The notes under the pieces: generated by a model
Database searches by the model: none
Told to the model about the DNA's origin: nothing
What the model saw: only the letters and a program-made list of their open reading frames with translations
Program-made: the position numbers and the translations under genes
Source: Trichobilharzia regenti
Lineage: Eukaryota; Platyhelminthes; Trematoda; Strigeidida; Schistosomatidae
Assembly: GCA_944472135.2 (NCBI GenBank)
Contig: OX235270.1
Coordinates: 149,435,632 to 149,499,631, forward strand
Reading direction: 5' to 3'
Length of the DNA stretch: 64,000 nucleotides
Shown here: in pieces, positions 52,451-63,740 of the stretch
Position numbering within the stretch: position 1 is the stretch's first letter
Layout: every line of letters starts with the position of its first letter

Positions 52451-53482
52451 CAAAATTTCAAAATGATTAGGAATCAACCATCGAAATATATGAGTTTCTA
52501 TTGAGTTTCTATAATTTTTCCCTATAACTCCATAAATTATTATGAAAATTGTCAGACTGTCCTGGATAACCTTGCACTAGCTCAATACTATTGCTATAAT
52601 GGGTGATGATTGTAGGTCAAATGAAAATATGAATCACGAGGGGACTCAAATCACCGACCTTGGGTTTACTAATTGAGTAATTTACCAGCTGGAGACAACT
52701 GTACAAGAATAAACACGTGGTTTTCATCTGGGTTTCGTAGCTAATGGTAAATAGTTCGGTGTCCTTTGGTATGATTCCCACCGGAAACCAGATTTTCCTT
52801 TCACGAAATCACCATACTCTACAGTGATATCAAACTTTTAAAAGGATGTCTTGTAATTTGAAAAATATCTGCATGGATACTTGTGATTTTGTGTCTTATT
52901 TGTTCAATGAACATTTTTATTGATCCGAATTAAGACACTAACAAAATATGTTCAAATAAATCTTATTTAAGGGATAATCAAATGTCTGAAAGGTTTGAAT
53001 TTATATAGTAAGCTTCAAAATTTAGTGGACTACGGATTTCGAATTCTGTCAATTCGTAATCTTTTACAAGATACTACCATCAGTAGGCATTAATGTAGAG
53101 ATGCGATTCAGCAGACTACACTAATCACACCTTCCAATCTGAACTTGAGGAAACCAAGCTCATATGATGTCGATCCACGACCGAGTTTACTCATTACCAT
53201 TCTGCTGTTACCCATTAATGTCCTGTCATCGCGATTATTTCACAACTAACAACCTCATGACAGTCAAGTTTTGAAATATTCGCCTTTGACTTTCGTCTGT
53301 TATGCTTAAACAGTCAAATCAGTTCTTAAGATCCTTCAATCCCCTCTACCCGACTTATTATTACTATGATTATTCACTTATCTCTTTTAACTACCTGGTT
53401 ATACACCGATATGATGGTTTTCAGTTGATCATGGGCTGTTCAGTTCAAAATGATGTGTCACAATTTAAAACCTTCTTGGTTT
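52451..53482. other. No gene recognised
   Basis: AT-rich; nothing identifiable. Confidence 0.45.
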
Positions 53483-53748
53483 TCACTGCAGAATCATAAC
53501 TGTCATTTGACCGTCTCCAATACAAAAGTTATTGTTCTTAATCATATAAATTGTAATCACACAACTTTGAAACTTGAGTTTTATAGTTTTCTTTGTTCTC
53601 TCATATTTGACATTAGATTTTAAAACTGTCATCCTATCCCATCCTACTGTATGGTTGTGCGTAACTGCATGTAGTGCTATAGCTGAACAATTCTCTAGAT
53701 TTCTTATCTTATTCGGGTCATCCAATATATATATATATATATATATAA
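53483..53748 (-). pseudogene. Penelope-like GIY-YIG C-terminal fragment
   Basis: The minus-strand frame has LDDPNKIRNLENCSAIALHA, VTHNHTVGWDRMTVLKSNV and ERTKKTIKLKF, matching the C-terminal half of the GIY-YIG region at 6286-7674. It is truncated at its 5' side exactly in a TA microsatellite (53725-53748). Confidence 0.8.
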
Positions 53749-54384
53749 TAATCCTTGCATTCTTCACGAACCGTAATTGTCCAAATCTTTGTCATCTTTA
53801 ATGCATTCATCTGATTACATCAGCGAAATATTAATATGTGATTATCTGAAGAAAAATGTATGGAATACTGAGCAATGTGACATTTCCTAGGGTCTGAGGC
53901 ATGATTAGAATCCTGTGCAATGCACATAAAAAATGTTCACATGCATATTTTTGAATAAAATTTAATGTTACACTTTAACTGCACCTGTTGCTCCATCCCT
54001 ACTGCATATTCACTTAATTATGGGAAGAAGTGAATGTCAAGCAGTGACATTTACGCAATTGTTTGTTGTAAGTTTGTTTGCATATGATGGACTGGTTAGT
54101 TAATTTTGGTAATTTTAATTAATCGGGTGTTTTGTTATTTTATCCCGAAGTTGAATGAAATTCAAATTAAAGAAATCTAATATTGTTGCTGGACAATGTG
54201 AAAATGTCATGTGGCACTATGATGTGACGCAGGGTATACTTTTCATGTAGACTTTCAAAATATTCCTGATAATATAAATAATTTCAGTGTTCGTGGATCC
54301 CGTTCGGTCTAGTCAACGAGACTAGTTTGTTAATTATTTAATGTATCAAGAATAAATAACCGCTTTTGGTCCTTGTCATATGTA
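53749..54384. other. No gene recognised
   Basis: AT-rich; nothing identifiable. Confidence 0.45.
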
Positions 54385-54535
54385 CTTTGATGTGGTTGTT
54401 CTCTGAGCTGGATGGTTGATTTGCAAAGTTTTCATCAACCTACTAGGTGACATCTTCAGCGCATACTTCAATTTGAAGCATTAAAATCATCCTCCTGAGC
54501 TACAAATCTTCTCTGTCATATCTAACTCCTATATA
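54385..54535 (-). repeat. Repeat E with hammerhead-like motif (E4)
   Basis: Minus strand: 'ttgtagctcaggaggatg', 'gcgctgaagatgtcacc', 'tagtaggttgatgaaaac', 'caaccatccagctcagag'. The motif spans 54430-54459. Confidence 0.55.
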
Positions 54536-55260
54536 CACTTACTAGTGGACAATGCTACTGAGGAGCTGATTAATACGGAAATTGTCATCTAATTTTAATC
54601 TCTCCTCATTCACTTGACAAAATGATTACCGCAAAATGAACATCTTGCATCAGATCACTTACCACTCCTTGCTGAAGAAGGGCTTGATTTAATTATTGTA
54701 ACATAGATGTTTTCGTCATCTATGTATGAAGCAGGGACTATTCATGAATGAAGGCCTAAACTGTGTAACTACAAAAACATTTTTTCAAACCTTCTTCTTT
54801 GTTCGGCTTATTCCCCTTTACTTTGTCTTCTCCCATTTGTTATTATAAGTATCATCACAAATTCATTATTTTTGACATCACTTTACGCATTTTAAACCTT
54901 CCAGAAACAGAGAAGGTTTCAGCCGTAAGTTAAGCAACCATTGAAAGTCAGAATGGACTAGCCAATTCTTTCATCCTAGTTTGAATGTATTTAGTGGTGA
55001 GTATTAAGGATAAGACTCGGGAGCTTCAGTTTACGCGTGAAGCCCGTCGAGCATTTGGCCATCAGACTGCAATCCTTTGACCTGTCGGTTTCAACTTCTA
55101 CTAATCCTTGATATAGCACCCCTGCTATTCAGCGTCATCGGGTGTATCTGTCCTGGTCTGGACACAGTGAGCTAAAGAGTCCCAAATTCTGTCCTTAATA
55201 TCAATTAACTAACCCAATAAAATTTCATAATTTTGTAAATTAACTATTTCAACCCCTCCT
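54536..55260. other. No gene recognised; possible decayed SINE B
   Basis: AT-rich. Pieces near 54940-55200 ('cctagtttgaatgtat', 'gagtcccaaattctg') faintly resemble SINE B but are too diverged to annotate. Confidence 0.4.
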
Positions 55261-55390
55261 GTAAGAAACATTTTACAGGATTTCATCATGAGCTGACATT
55301 GGTTAGAGAACCATTGGAAAACGTTAGAGTACTAAGCAGTTGTTTCGTCCTAGTTTGGGGCTCTTCAGCACTTGAATACCGATGAGATGC
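55261..55390 (-). repeat. SINE family B (B6)
   Basis: The minus-strand ribozyme is at 55329-55374: core CTGAAGA intact, stem II GCCC/GGAC around CAAACTA, GAAA, and the stem I partner changed to TAGTAC. The head is missing. It faces B7 on the other strand. Confidence 0.68.
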
Positions 55391-55770
55391 TTACTAGAGA
55401 CTGGCCTTATTCAGGTAGGTAGTTACCTGAGGTTCTAGTGAGAAGTCGTGACCAGTAGGGTGAAGTACGTCAGGTGTGAGGACAAATACTTGCCGAAGAC
55501 ATTGGCTAGCGGTCCCACTATGTCATGAATTGGCAGAAGTTAGAACTCATGGGCCATTGAAATGGGTGGCGTACTAGTGGCTTAATGGCATACGAGCTCG
55601 CCTTGTAAACAGAAGGACCTGGGTTTGAACCCCGGTGGGTGCGTGTTGACGAAAAGTCCCGAACTAGGACGAAACAGCTGTCCAGTACTCCCAGTTGCTT
55701 TTCCAATGGTTCTCTAACCGATGTCAGCTCATGATGAAATCCTGTAACCAACCAATCAAATCCCTAAAAA
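55391..55770 (+). repeat. SINE family B (B7) with upstream arm
   Basis: The arm 55400-55560 is highly similar to 40225-40385. The head has A-box 'gtggcttaatggcatacg' and B-box GGTTTGAACCC. The ribozyme and common body reach 'gaaatcctgtaacc'. B6 and B7 are an inverted pair like B1/B2. Confidence 0.82.
55643..55688 (+). ncRNA. Hammerhead-like ribozyme, SINE B7
   Basis: Stem I GTGTTG/CAGTAC (wobble), core ACGAAAA (decayed), stem II GTCC/GGAC around CGAACTA, GAAA, palindromic stem III ACAGCTGT, triplet GTC. Inactive by core change. Confidence 0.62.
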
Positions 55771-55978
55771 CCAACACTTGAAGTAACATTTGAACTAACT
55801 ATTGGTTAATTATTGATTATTTACTAATTGCCGCTACCTTGCTCTTTGAGCAATATAAATAAAACTTGAAAATGAAGCCACTGGTAAGAAATATTTTTCC
55901 TTTATTCACTTTTTTCATTTGAAGAAACCTGAGCCACTTTTGAATCCAGAAGTAAAGTATTTTCTGATTCAGTATTGT

Positions 55979-56165
55979 GAGTTGGTGGCACAGAGGTTAG
56001 GACACTCGATGGCCATGCACATGATCTGGGGTTTGACCTTCAGCCGACGCACACCTGATACCAGTGGTCGGTCAGCTAAATTTGCGCTACCGATATTTCA
56101 TGCTGAAAATTCCATACTTGTATCAAAAATACTGTGTGGAGACAAGCTATAATAAAAATAAAAAT
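55979..56165 (+). repeat. SINE family A, copy A8
   Basis: Head 'gttggtggcacagaggttagg', 'ggccatgcacatgatctggg', body to 'gtgtggagacaagctataat' and an A-rich tail. The B box is changed to GGTTTGACC. Confidence 0.78.
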
Positions 56166-56875
56166 TATTACCATGTATTTACGATAAGTTATTCTGTATA
56201 AGGCGGTCAATAATATCCTTCCGTTCTGTGAAAGAAACGAAACTGCAAAAACTGACTGATAAGTGAAAACCACACTACTCGGTATTGACACATTTTCTAT
56301 CAACTTATAACTTATTTTAACCTTTGACCTTTTTTGAGAATTTCGTGACTATATGACCATATGACTATAAAATGATCATATGGTTGGCCAGTCTGTTTTG
56401 TAATTCGTGTGACCGCGTATTTTTCACGTAACGTAATTCTTATGAATAATTACAATCTCATATATGCACCTTTGTGACTAGAAAACATCCGCCTGTAGGA
56501 AAAAGTTTCGAATTTGCACACTATGTGAAAACCCAAATGAATAACATCACAAATGTCTCTGATATTGCAGGTCAGGAAACACATTAGGTAGTTGTTAAAC
56601 CCACATCAGTTGGTGGTAATCTGTGAATCATTATTCCTCACTTGTAGCTGAGATTCTTGGTCGTACTTTTGTATCAATTCGATTCAAAATCAGAATCATT
56701 AGCAGTTTAATGGAGTTGTCAGAGAGCTATGGGAGACGAATCAAATTTTTGTGAAATATATCCAACCCAAATTCACTATGGTTACTTTCATTAATTCATA
56801 CAACCTAATTAAATAATCATCTTAATTTCTAATATGTATTTGAATGACTTTACCATGTACGGAAATATTCCCTGA
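56166..56875. other. No gene recognised
   Basis: AT-rich; nothing identifiable. Confidence 0.45.
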
Positions 56876-56929
56876 AAATGTAGCTTTCATGGTAAAAGGC
56901 AAATGATAAGTGAAACAATCTCGGAGAAA

Positions 56930-58680
56930 AATGGCACCATAATTAGCTCCCAGGACAGACGACTCGAACGCTGGAAAGAGCACTATGAGGAGCAGTTTAA
57001 TTGGTCTACAGCCACGCTCAACCTGACGAACATCCAACACCTTCTCTGAATGCGATATAGACACAGGTCCTCCATCCCTAACTGAGGTTACTAAAGCTGT
57101 CACCAATCTGGAACAAGGCAAAGCAGCGGTACCTGATGGAATGACTCCAGAGGTATTTAAGTACGGTGGAGACAGTTTACTGTCTGCATTAACTGAGGTT
57201 CTAGGCAGCGTCTGAGAATCACAGATAGTCCCGTCGGCTTGAGAAGGGAGACAAGTCTTCCTGTGATAATCACAGAAGGATAAGCTTGACTAATATAGTA
57301 TCTAAAGTCCTAGGTTCAATAATCATGCGTAGACTAAGTGGTGCTTGGGAGACACAAATACGAGAGAGCCAGGCAGACTTTAGACCAGGAAGAGGGTGTA
57401 TTGATCACATCTTCACCCTCCGACAGGTTCTAGAACATAGGCATTCCTACCGGTGTCCAGCAATCATTATATTTCTCGACCTAAAGGCAGCATTCGATTC
57501 TGTCGACCGAGAGGTTCTCTGGAGATGCTTGACTGTAAAGGGAATGACGAGAAAATACATTGCACTGATCAAGGCACTCACTCTACTCGAACTCATGCAG
57601 TCGTGTGAGGACTTACGGCGAGTTGTCATCTGAAGTGGTGACGACCAGTGGTGTCCGTCAAGGATGCCCATTATCCCCTTGTCTATTCAACTTCATCATA
57701 GATGTACTAATGGACTTAACCCTAAGTGACTTCAGAGACACAGGGATCGACCTGCTTCTAGGGAATAATCTGGTTGACTTAGAATATGCAGAAGATACAG
57801 TCCCTCTAGGTGAGGATGCTGACAAAATGCAGAGTCTTCTGAACACCTTGAGCTGCGATCTACGAATGTTCGGCATACGATTCGCTCCCGCCAAATGCAA
57901 GATAACGTTACAGGACTGGACTACACTGACTCCTAGATTAGAAATAGGGAGTGAAGTTGTAGAGCACGCCTACCGCTTCACTTATTTGGGAAGTACCATC
58001 AGCCAGTACCAACGGGTTGATCTCCAACGAAATCTCTGTACGGATACAGAGGGCTAGTTTCGCATATGCCAGTTTACGCCATCTCTGGCGTAGACATGAT
58101 ATCCGGCTGTCTGTCGACCATAGGGCGGGTGTACTGCTCATCAGTCCGCTCCGTCCTCCTTTATGGCTGTGAGACCTGGCCATTGAGAGTGGAAGACATG
58201 AAAAGACTAGCTGTCTTCGATCATAGGTGTCTGCGCTGTATTTTCCGTGTGAATTAGTATAATAAGGTGAGCAATATTGAGGTTAGACGTCGAGTTCTGG
58301 CTAAGAAGGGGAAATCAATCGATGAGGCTGTGAAGCTACATCGACTGAGATGGTTAGGACATTTGTTGCGTATGCCTAGTCATCGCCTTACTTGACGGGC
58401 AATGTTAGCTGACATAGGGTCAAGCTGGAAAACAGCTAGTGACGGTCAAACAAAAACTTGCCTCCAGTCAATGAAATCCACGTAGGAAGGTGTAAGCTTC
58501 CTGACTGGTTGGGGTCCTCGGGATGGTAAAAACAAATGGTTGGAAACAATTGGTGTTATGGCTTGAAATCGTTCTCAATGGCCAGTGCAGATGCATCCAC
58601 TCCCTGTGACTTGTATTTTCCAATATAACTAAGTTGTTCTTCGTTATTACTATTCCTTTGCCTCACACCTCTGTTTACTG
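56930..58680 (+). mobile_element. Second LINE family (RTE-like RT), 5'-truncated
   Basis: Plus-strand order: a decayed RT start (SQDRRLERWKEHYEEQF; NLEQGKAAVPDGMTPEVFK), RT motifs, a C-terminal region (YGCETWPLRVEDMKRL; KLHRLRWLGHLLRMPSH) and an end near 'atgggttggaaac' type sequence around 58540-58680. It is distinct in sequence from the two RTE subfamilies elsewhere in the window. Stops and shifts are frequent. No tail or TSD was recognised. Confidence 0.8.
57286..58257 (+). pseudogene. LINE reverse transcriptase, frameshifted
   Basis: Three frames make one RT. 57286-57633 has LTNIVSKVLGSIIMRRL-like start, DFRPGRGCIDHIFTLRQ and FLDLKAAFDSVDREVLW (motif A). 57605-58057 has GVRQGCPLSPCLFNF (motif B) and LEYAEDTVPLGEDADKM, where the usual YADD is YAED, so one catalytic Asp is changed. 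58066-58257 has VLLYGCETWPLRVEDM and FDHRCLRCIFRVN. The frameshift at about 57610 and the altered motif make it inactive. Confidence 0.85.
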
Positions 58681-59097
58681 TCTCTAATATGCATTTCTTC
58701 TACTTTCTTCTCTTGCTTTGTGTGCTACAAGGAGGGAATGTGGAGACTTGAACTGCCGCACATATGTGCAAAGTTCTATGTCGAAAACAGACAGACACAC
58801 AGACAGCTATCATTGGAACACATGAGTATAAAGTGACAATGTTTACTGTGAGTGATGTGGAATCGTATATTTACAATCAAAAACACAAGACAACAAAGGT
58901 GATACTGAGAACGAAAGTAACGTCTTCCGTACAGTAAGCCATAAATTATTGAACATTGACACAACATTTAATGTTCCAATGGCCTACAAGTTTACAGACA
59001 AAGAGAAGACGTGTCTGAATGTAGATAACCACTTGATAGACAGTTGATTTGTCATTTTGTGTTAGAAGAAATATAGTTTATCCTAGAAATATAATTC
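58681..59097. other. No gene recognised
   Basis: AT-rich; nothing identifiable. Confidence 0.45.
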
Positions 59098-59131
59098 CTT
59101 ATATATATGTATATATATATATATATATATA
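59098..59131. repeat. TA microsatellite
   Basis: TA units with one TG interruption. Confidence 0.9.
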
Positions 59132-59499
59132 TCTTTTTTGCTTGACTAATTCAATAAATAAAACAGAATTCAAGTTTCAATAAACAATATTATATGGAAA
59201 AGAGATATTTAGACAAAAACAACTAGATAATTATTAAATACAGCTATTATGTTTGTTTTCAGTGCACATGACTATATGACAGATGATTATGTCCAGGTAG
59301 TTAGCTATCTGGGAATAACAAATGCATAAATAAGTGATGGTAGTAGGGAAATTCGAAAAAATAGCTAATCACTCTTAATATTTATTTCTCTGTTAAAAAT
59401 TGAGCAACTGTTCCATTGAACACAAGCTGACGACATTTTATTCCAAAAGATCTTTTCAAAATTTGAGTTTCTATGGTCTTGAATGATTTAAGCGTAAAC

Positions 59500-59605
59500 T
59501 AGTCCCCGATGGTCATCAGTAAGAAAGCTTATGCAAACCAGGAAACGCTGGAGAGCTGTTTCGTCCTGGCTTGATATCCTTTAATAATACGCACTCATAG
59601 GCTCT
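59500..59605 (-). repeat. SINE family B remnant (B8)
   Basis: Minus strand 'gagtgcgtattattaaagg', a degraded stem II, 'aggacgaaacagctctcc'. The B order remains but the core is lost. Confidence 0.55.
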
Positions 59606-59869
59606 ATATGGATGTAGGCTAGCAACAGTATATCTGAAACTAACAAGTCTTAGAATTCCACCCAATGCCTGAATGATAGAGATGATCACGCTGCAACCCG
59701 AAGAAGGACGATGAGCTCAATTTCTGGTGAATTCATTGCTTCTTGACTTTATCGTTTCTACATTAAATGCACATAGTTCACTGTAGACAATGGAATAATG
59801 TGCGAAAATTTCACTTAGGTACTTTGCTTTTTCAAGTATTGGTTTTATAAGGATTTTGTTTGATTAGTT

Positions 59870-60090
59870 GAAGGATTTTATCATAAGCTGATATCGGTTA
59901 GATAACCACTAGTAAAGCTGGGAGTACTGGATAGCTGTTTCGTTTCAGTGTCCAGCACTCTTCAGCAGTACGCACCCACCGCCAAGGAGAGCTCGTAGAC
60001 CAATAAGCTTTCGGGACCCAATCCAATGGCCAGTTCATGAATTCTAACTTCTAGCAATCCATGACACAGAGTGACGATCACTTCGCAATG
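59870..60090 (-). repeat. SINE family B (B9)
   Basis: Minus strand: a decayed head followed by the ribozyme (59924-59971) and the 3' body 'taaccgatatcagcttatg'. The ribozyme keeps stem I GTACTG/CAGTAC and an intact core CTGAAGA, but stem II is scrambled (GTG/CAC possible) and the triplet is ATC. Confidence 0.7.
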
Positions 60091-60660
60091 TCTTCTTCAA
60101 TGAGTTACTGTCTTACCTTCAACTTGCTTTACCCTAATGGTCCAAAATGTGATTTCCATCAACCTGTGTTGAGACAAACAAGCATTGAAACAGCTATTCG
60201 GTACTATCCAGATTATAATAGTTATACAAATAAATTTGATTAATAGTGATAGCTACTTTGAAATAATCGATGTGGGAATTTCCTTTACTCCATTGTTTTC
60301 CACTGGTTTCATATTCCTTTATTTCTGTGTGCTCTTATTATTTGTTTTTCACGCTTTGTTTAACCACACCTCTTTGAGAAACAGTTTGTATAACAATGTT
60401 ACTTCACAGTTGTTATTGTCATATACCTCTACCCTATTGGCTGATATTATTTCTTTGTATTATGATTACCAACTAGGCCAATTTTGAAAAGCTGATATGA
60501 TTGGTTCCTACATAATATTTATACCTAAACATCCTTTATCTACGACTTTTGAAAAATAATATTTTTCGCTTACACATCTTTTGTTCAGATCTTTAGCATA
60601 AAATGTGTCAGATAGGTGGGGAAAGCCTACCTAAGACATTTTAGGTGCTTTATGAAACAC
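60091..60660. other. No gene recognised
   Basis: AT-rich; a 100-codon frame (60185-60487) is hydrophobic but has no motif and no support; treated as chance. Confidence 0.45.
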
Positions 60661-60664
60661 CTGT

Positions 60665-60914
60665 AGTGTCAGCGGCATAGCGGCAGCATGCTCGCCAAAC
60701 ACGCAGGTGGTGTGAAGTTCTATCCCTGGCCGACACATCGCTTTACCTCAATAAGCTAGTATAATAAGACTGGTAAAGCAGGAAGGTTGGGCATGAGGCT
60801 AACAACCCCATCCCGTAAAAATAAACACCACTACTACTAAAACTTCAAAGCTCTAGCTTCAAGGTGCCCTATGTTCCACTGGGAACCTACAGGAATAAAT
60901 AAATAAATAAATAA
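60665..60914 (+). repeat. SINE family D, copy D4 (clearest RTE-like tail)
   Basis: Head 'gtcagcggcatagcggcag', 'cacgcaggtggtgtg' with a decayed B box, body 'gctttacctcaataagc' and 'gaaggttgggcatgaggct', then 'gccctatgttccactggg', 'aacctacagg' and an (AATA)n tail. The last part matches the RTE terminus at 52400-52440 almost base for base. Confidence 0.85.
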
Positions 60915-61409
60915 GTTAATAAAACACCTGTAATTTCTACATAAAGATGCACAAAAAGAATAATAACCTCATGCAAATACGTCTTGGATAAACTGAAAGT
61001 TTTGTTTATCTATGAGCTTGAATTTCCACCTGGAAAGTGCCCAGTGTCTATTGTTTTCAACGCTCTGCAAGTTAAAAAAAGCTTACTGACACCTAAAGCA
61101 GTCTACAGTAACGTTGACTAGTATTTTTTATCGTTATCTTTGAAATTTGTTTACTCAAGAAGTTGGATATATCAATCAGGTCATTGATTTTCTGTGGGGC
61201 AGCTTCGCGTGTATTCTGTTTTCTATCAATAGGGAGTAGAGCAATAAATCGAACAATAGAAAGCAGGTAATTCTTCCATATGACATCAGAACCACATGCT
61301 TGTTTCTGCGCGAAATCTCCTAGATTTTATCCACTTTAGTAAATTTCACTTCTCAATAATGTTTAATATTCCTGTGAATAAAGCAACTTCAAGATATCTT
61401 TTTGTCTTT
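60915..61409. other. No gene recognised
   Basis: AT-rich; nothing identifiable. Confidence 0.45.
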
Positions 61410-62940
61410 ATTATTGATATTCTTTCTTGGTTCCAAGTGAAACACCGGACATCAACAGCATATTTCCATTTCAACCTATGGTCTTCCGATGGTTCCACAA
61501 CTGCCCATAAGCTTTCACTTGTTCCTCACGTGACTTCCTTCACGTCACCTTCTGACACCCAACTCTCTATTTCCCACCAGGAATCTACTCGGTGGCCTAG
61601 CACGTGATGTCACCCTACTGTCCTCTCAGTGTGTGTCAGATCCATCTGCAATTCCTTATACATATTTGTTGAGCAATAGATTCTTGGCTCTTTCGTTCCC
61701 AGAGTTACTTTCTGCCAATCCTTTCCGAAAGGCTATGTGACCTTCATTATGGCGCAAAGCCAGGTGTTAATGAAACGTCTGCAGTCAGGTGGAAATAATT
61801 TTGATGACGCTCCAAGTTTCCGAACCATACAGAAGTGCTTACTGACTTGATATAAATGCTCAAAATCCAAATTTTGTTCTTTATTTTGATTGCATTAAAT
61901 TTCCAGACTGATTTCAGAGGACTCAATGTCCATCTTGCTTTTCCCGTCCGGCCTCTGACATCCCCATTCGTGCCGCGGGTAGTTAAAGTGATGCTGCCTA
62001 GATAAGTGAAAGAGGTCACTTCTTCCAGATTTGCCCCATTGACGGTGATTGATGGTTGTTGTTATGGGGTAAGTGTTTCCATCACCTCTATTTTCGCTAT
62101 GTTCACCTGAAGTTCTGTCTTCGCTTCCACGCTTTTCTGGTAACTTGTTAGTTTTTATTTTCAAAGGTCCGAGTTTGTATGAAATTAGGACAAATCGTCC
62201 GCAAAGTCCGGAGAATCTAGAATCTTCTTGTCTGTCCGAAATAGTCTTGTCTTCTTACACCCTATGTTCTGACTTATGACCCAGTGTATCACCGACAGGC
62301 ATATCACCAGTGATATCAGATAGCCCCATCTTACTAACGTCGTCACTTCAAAGGCCTCATTGAGTTTTCCGTTTCGAATCACTTACTACCACTACTACTA
62401 ATAATAACAATAACAGCAATCACTGTTACATGTAGCGTCCTCATAGAGCTGTTAAATGAGGTTGAAAAAGGTTTGAGGCACGCCATAGTGTTGGATATTT
62501 TTCCCAAATTACTTCTCATTCAGAGCTGTTGAGGTTCTTTACAAAGTCGATAAAAATGAGGTAAATACTTGACTGACAGTTTATACTCTGTCCAGTTGTG
62601 ATGCGTAGCTTTGCAGTTTGATGAGCACATCATTCACTTTCCATGAATCCAGCTTGTTCCGAGTGGAGTCTTGCATCCAGTTTATCTTTCAATCTCTTCA
62701 GGATCACGTAACCTGATATTTTACGAGGCATGAAGAGGAGTATCATTTCGCACCAGCTCTTGCAGAGGCCTCAGTTTGACGAGGTAAGCCCTCTCCCAAT
62801 CAGTAGGTACTTTCCTCTGCAAATATTCTGCAGTAGAGGCATGAGGATGTTATCTGAGGTCTATGTATTGGTCACCAGTGCTTTCTGCTGCCTTCCCAGC
62901 TTTTAGTGTTCCAGTGTCCCTTTAGAGTTTTGGATATTTT
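61410..62940 (-). mobile_element. RTE-clade LINE remnant, about 1.5 kb
   Basis: Minus-strand frames in order: a decayed segment matching the LRPEQAGFRKGK region near 62640-62680, 'cgacaatgcaacatgt'-type IHNGKLNEAFEV (62382-62185) with VRWGYLISLVICL in place of [23 protein letters not shown] (ADD intact), [16 protein letters not shown], and the 3' end at about 61412. A small TACTAC/TAATAA microsatellite interrupts it at 62385-62420. Old and inactive. Confidence 0.8.
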
Positions 62941-63440
62941 CCTCATTTTGAAAGTCTAATTATCCTGGCTTTACTATTATCTAAATGTCTTGTACGAATA
63001 CTACGCCATCACAATTTATTCGAACGTATTACTTGACAACCGCTGATTTGTACTCATCTTGACTCTTAGAGTGAACCTTTCTCACACAACCACCATATAT
63101 TTTTAAAATCTGCAGGATAGAGCAGTTATCAGAAAGGAATATATATACGTTATACGTTATTAAGGTATACTACGTCAGCATCAATTTACTTATATTTAAT
63201 TAAATTGGATTATTTTTTTCTCACAGTTTAGAAATATTTCACTATGCAAATTAGGTGAACGTGTCAAGAGCCTGTGAAGTGCGAGAGTTATTTGATTTAG
63301 AATATCTTTTCTTTCCCAGTGGTATATTCCAAATAATAAAAAGGATGCCTCTTCTCTAGAGTAATCATCTCACATTAAAAAAAATAAATGATTGAGTAAA
63401 ACAAAATATTTTTATTTGTTCAATTGCAAGTATTTGACTG
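62941..63440. other. No gene recognised
   Basis: AT-rich; nothing identifiable. Confidence 0.45.
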
Positions 63441-63449
63441 CTTTGAAGT

Positions 63450-63740
63450 TAGACAGCGAAATGGCATCAGTCAGAGAACAACACGGAAACCATAAAGTAC
63501 TGGATAGGTATTTCTTCCCAGTCTAGTACTCTTCAATAACATGCATATATGACCAAATCGGGGATCAAATTTGGCAGAAGTTAGAATTCATGGGATATGC
63601 ACTTTATCCTAGTGACTGAATGGTGACGTTTTCACCTACACTCCTGGAAGTTCTAGTCGCCAAATTGGTAGGGAACAACTATCCAGTACTGTCTGGTTTT
63701 CAGTGGTTGTCTAACCATAAGTGAGTTATCTAACTTGGGT
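63450..63740 (-). repeat. SINE family B remnants, facing pair
   Basis: 63455-63560 (minus) keeps 'atgttattgaagagtac' and 'ggaagaaatacctatccagtac' of the B ribozyme region. 63670-63735 (plus) keeps 'gaacaactatccagtactg' and 'ggttgtctaacc'. Both are decayed but face each other like the B1/B2 and B6/B7 pairs. Confidence 0.55.

Noticed and set aside
60185..60487. 100-codon hydrophobic open frame, possible membrane protein
   Set aside because: AT-rich DNA readily yields Phe/Leu/Ile-rich frames. No signal, homology, splice signals or repeat support was seen.
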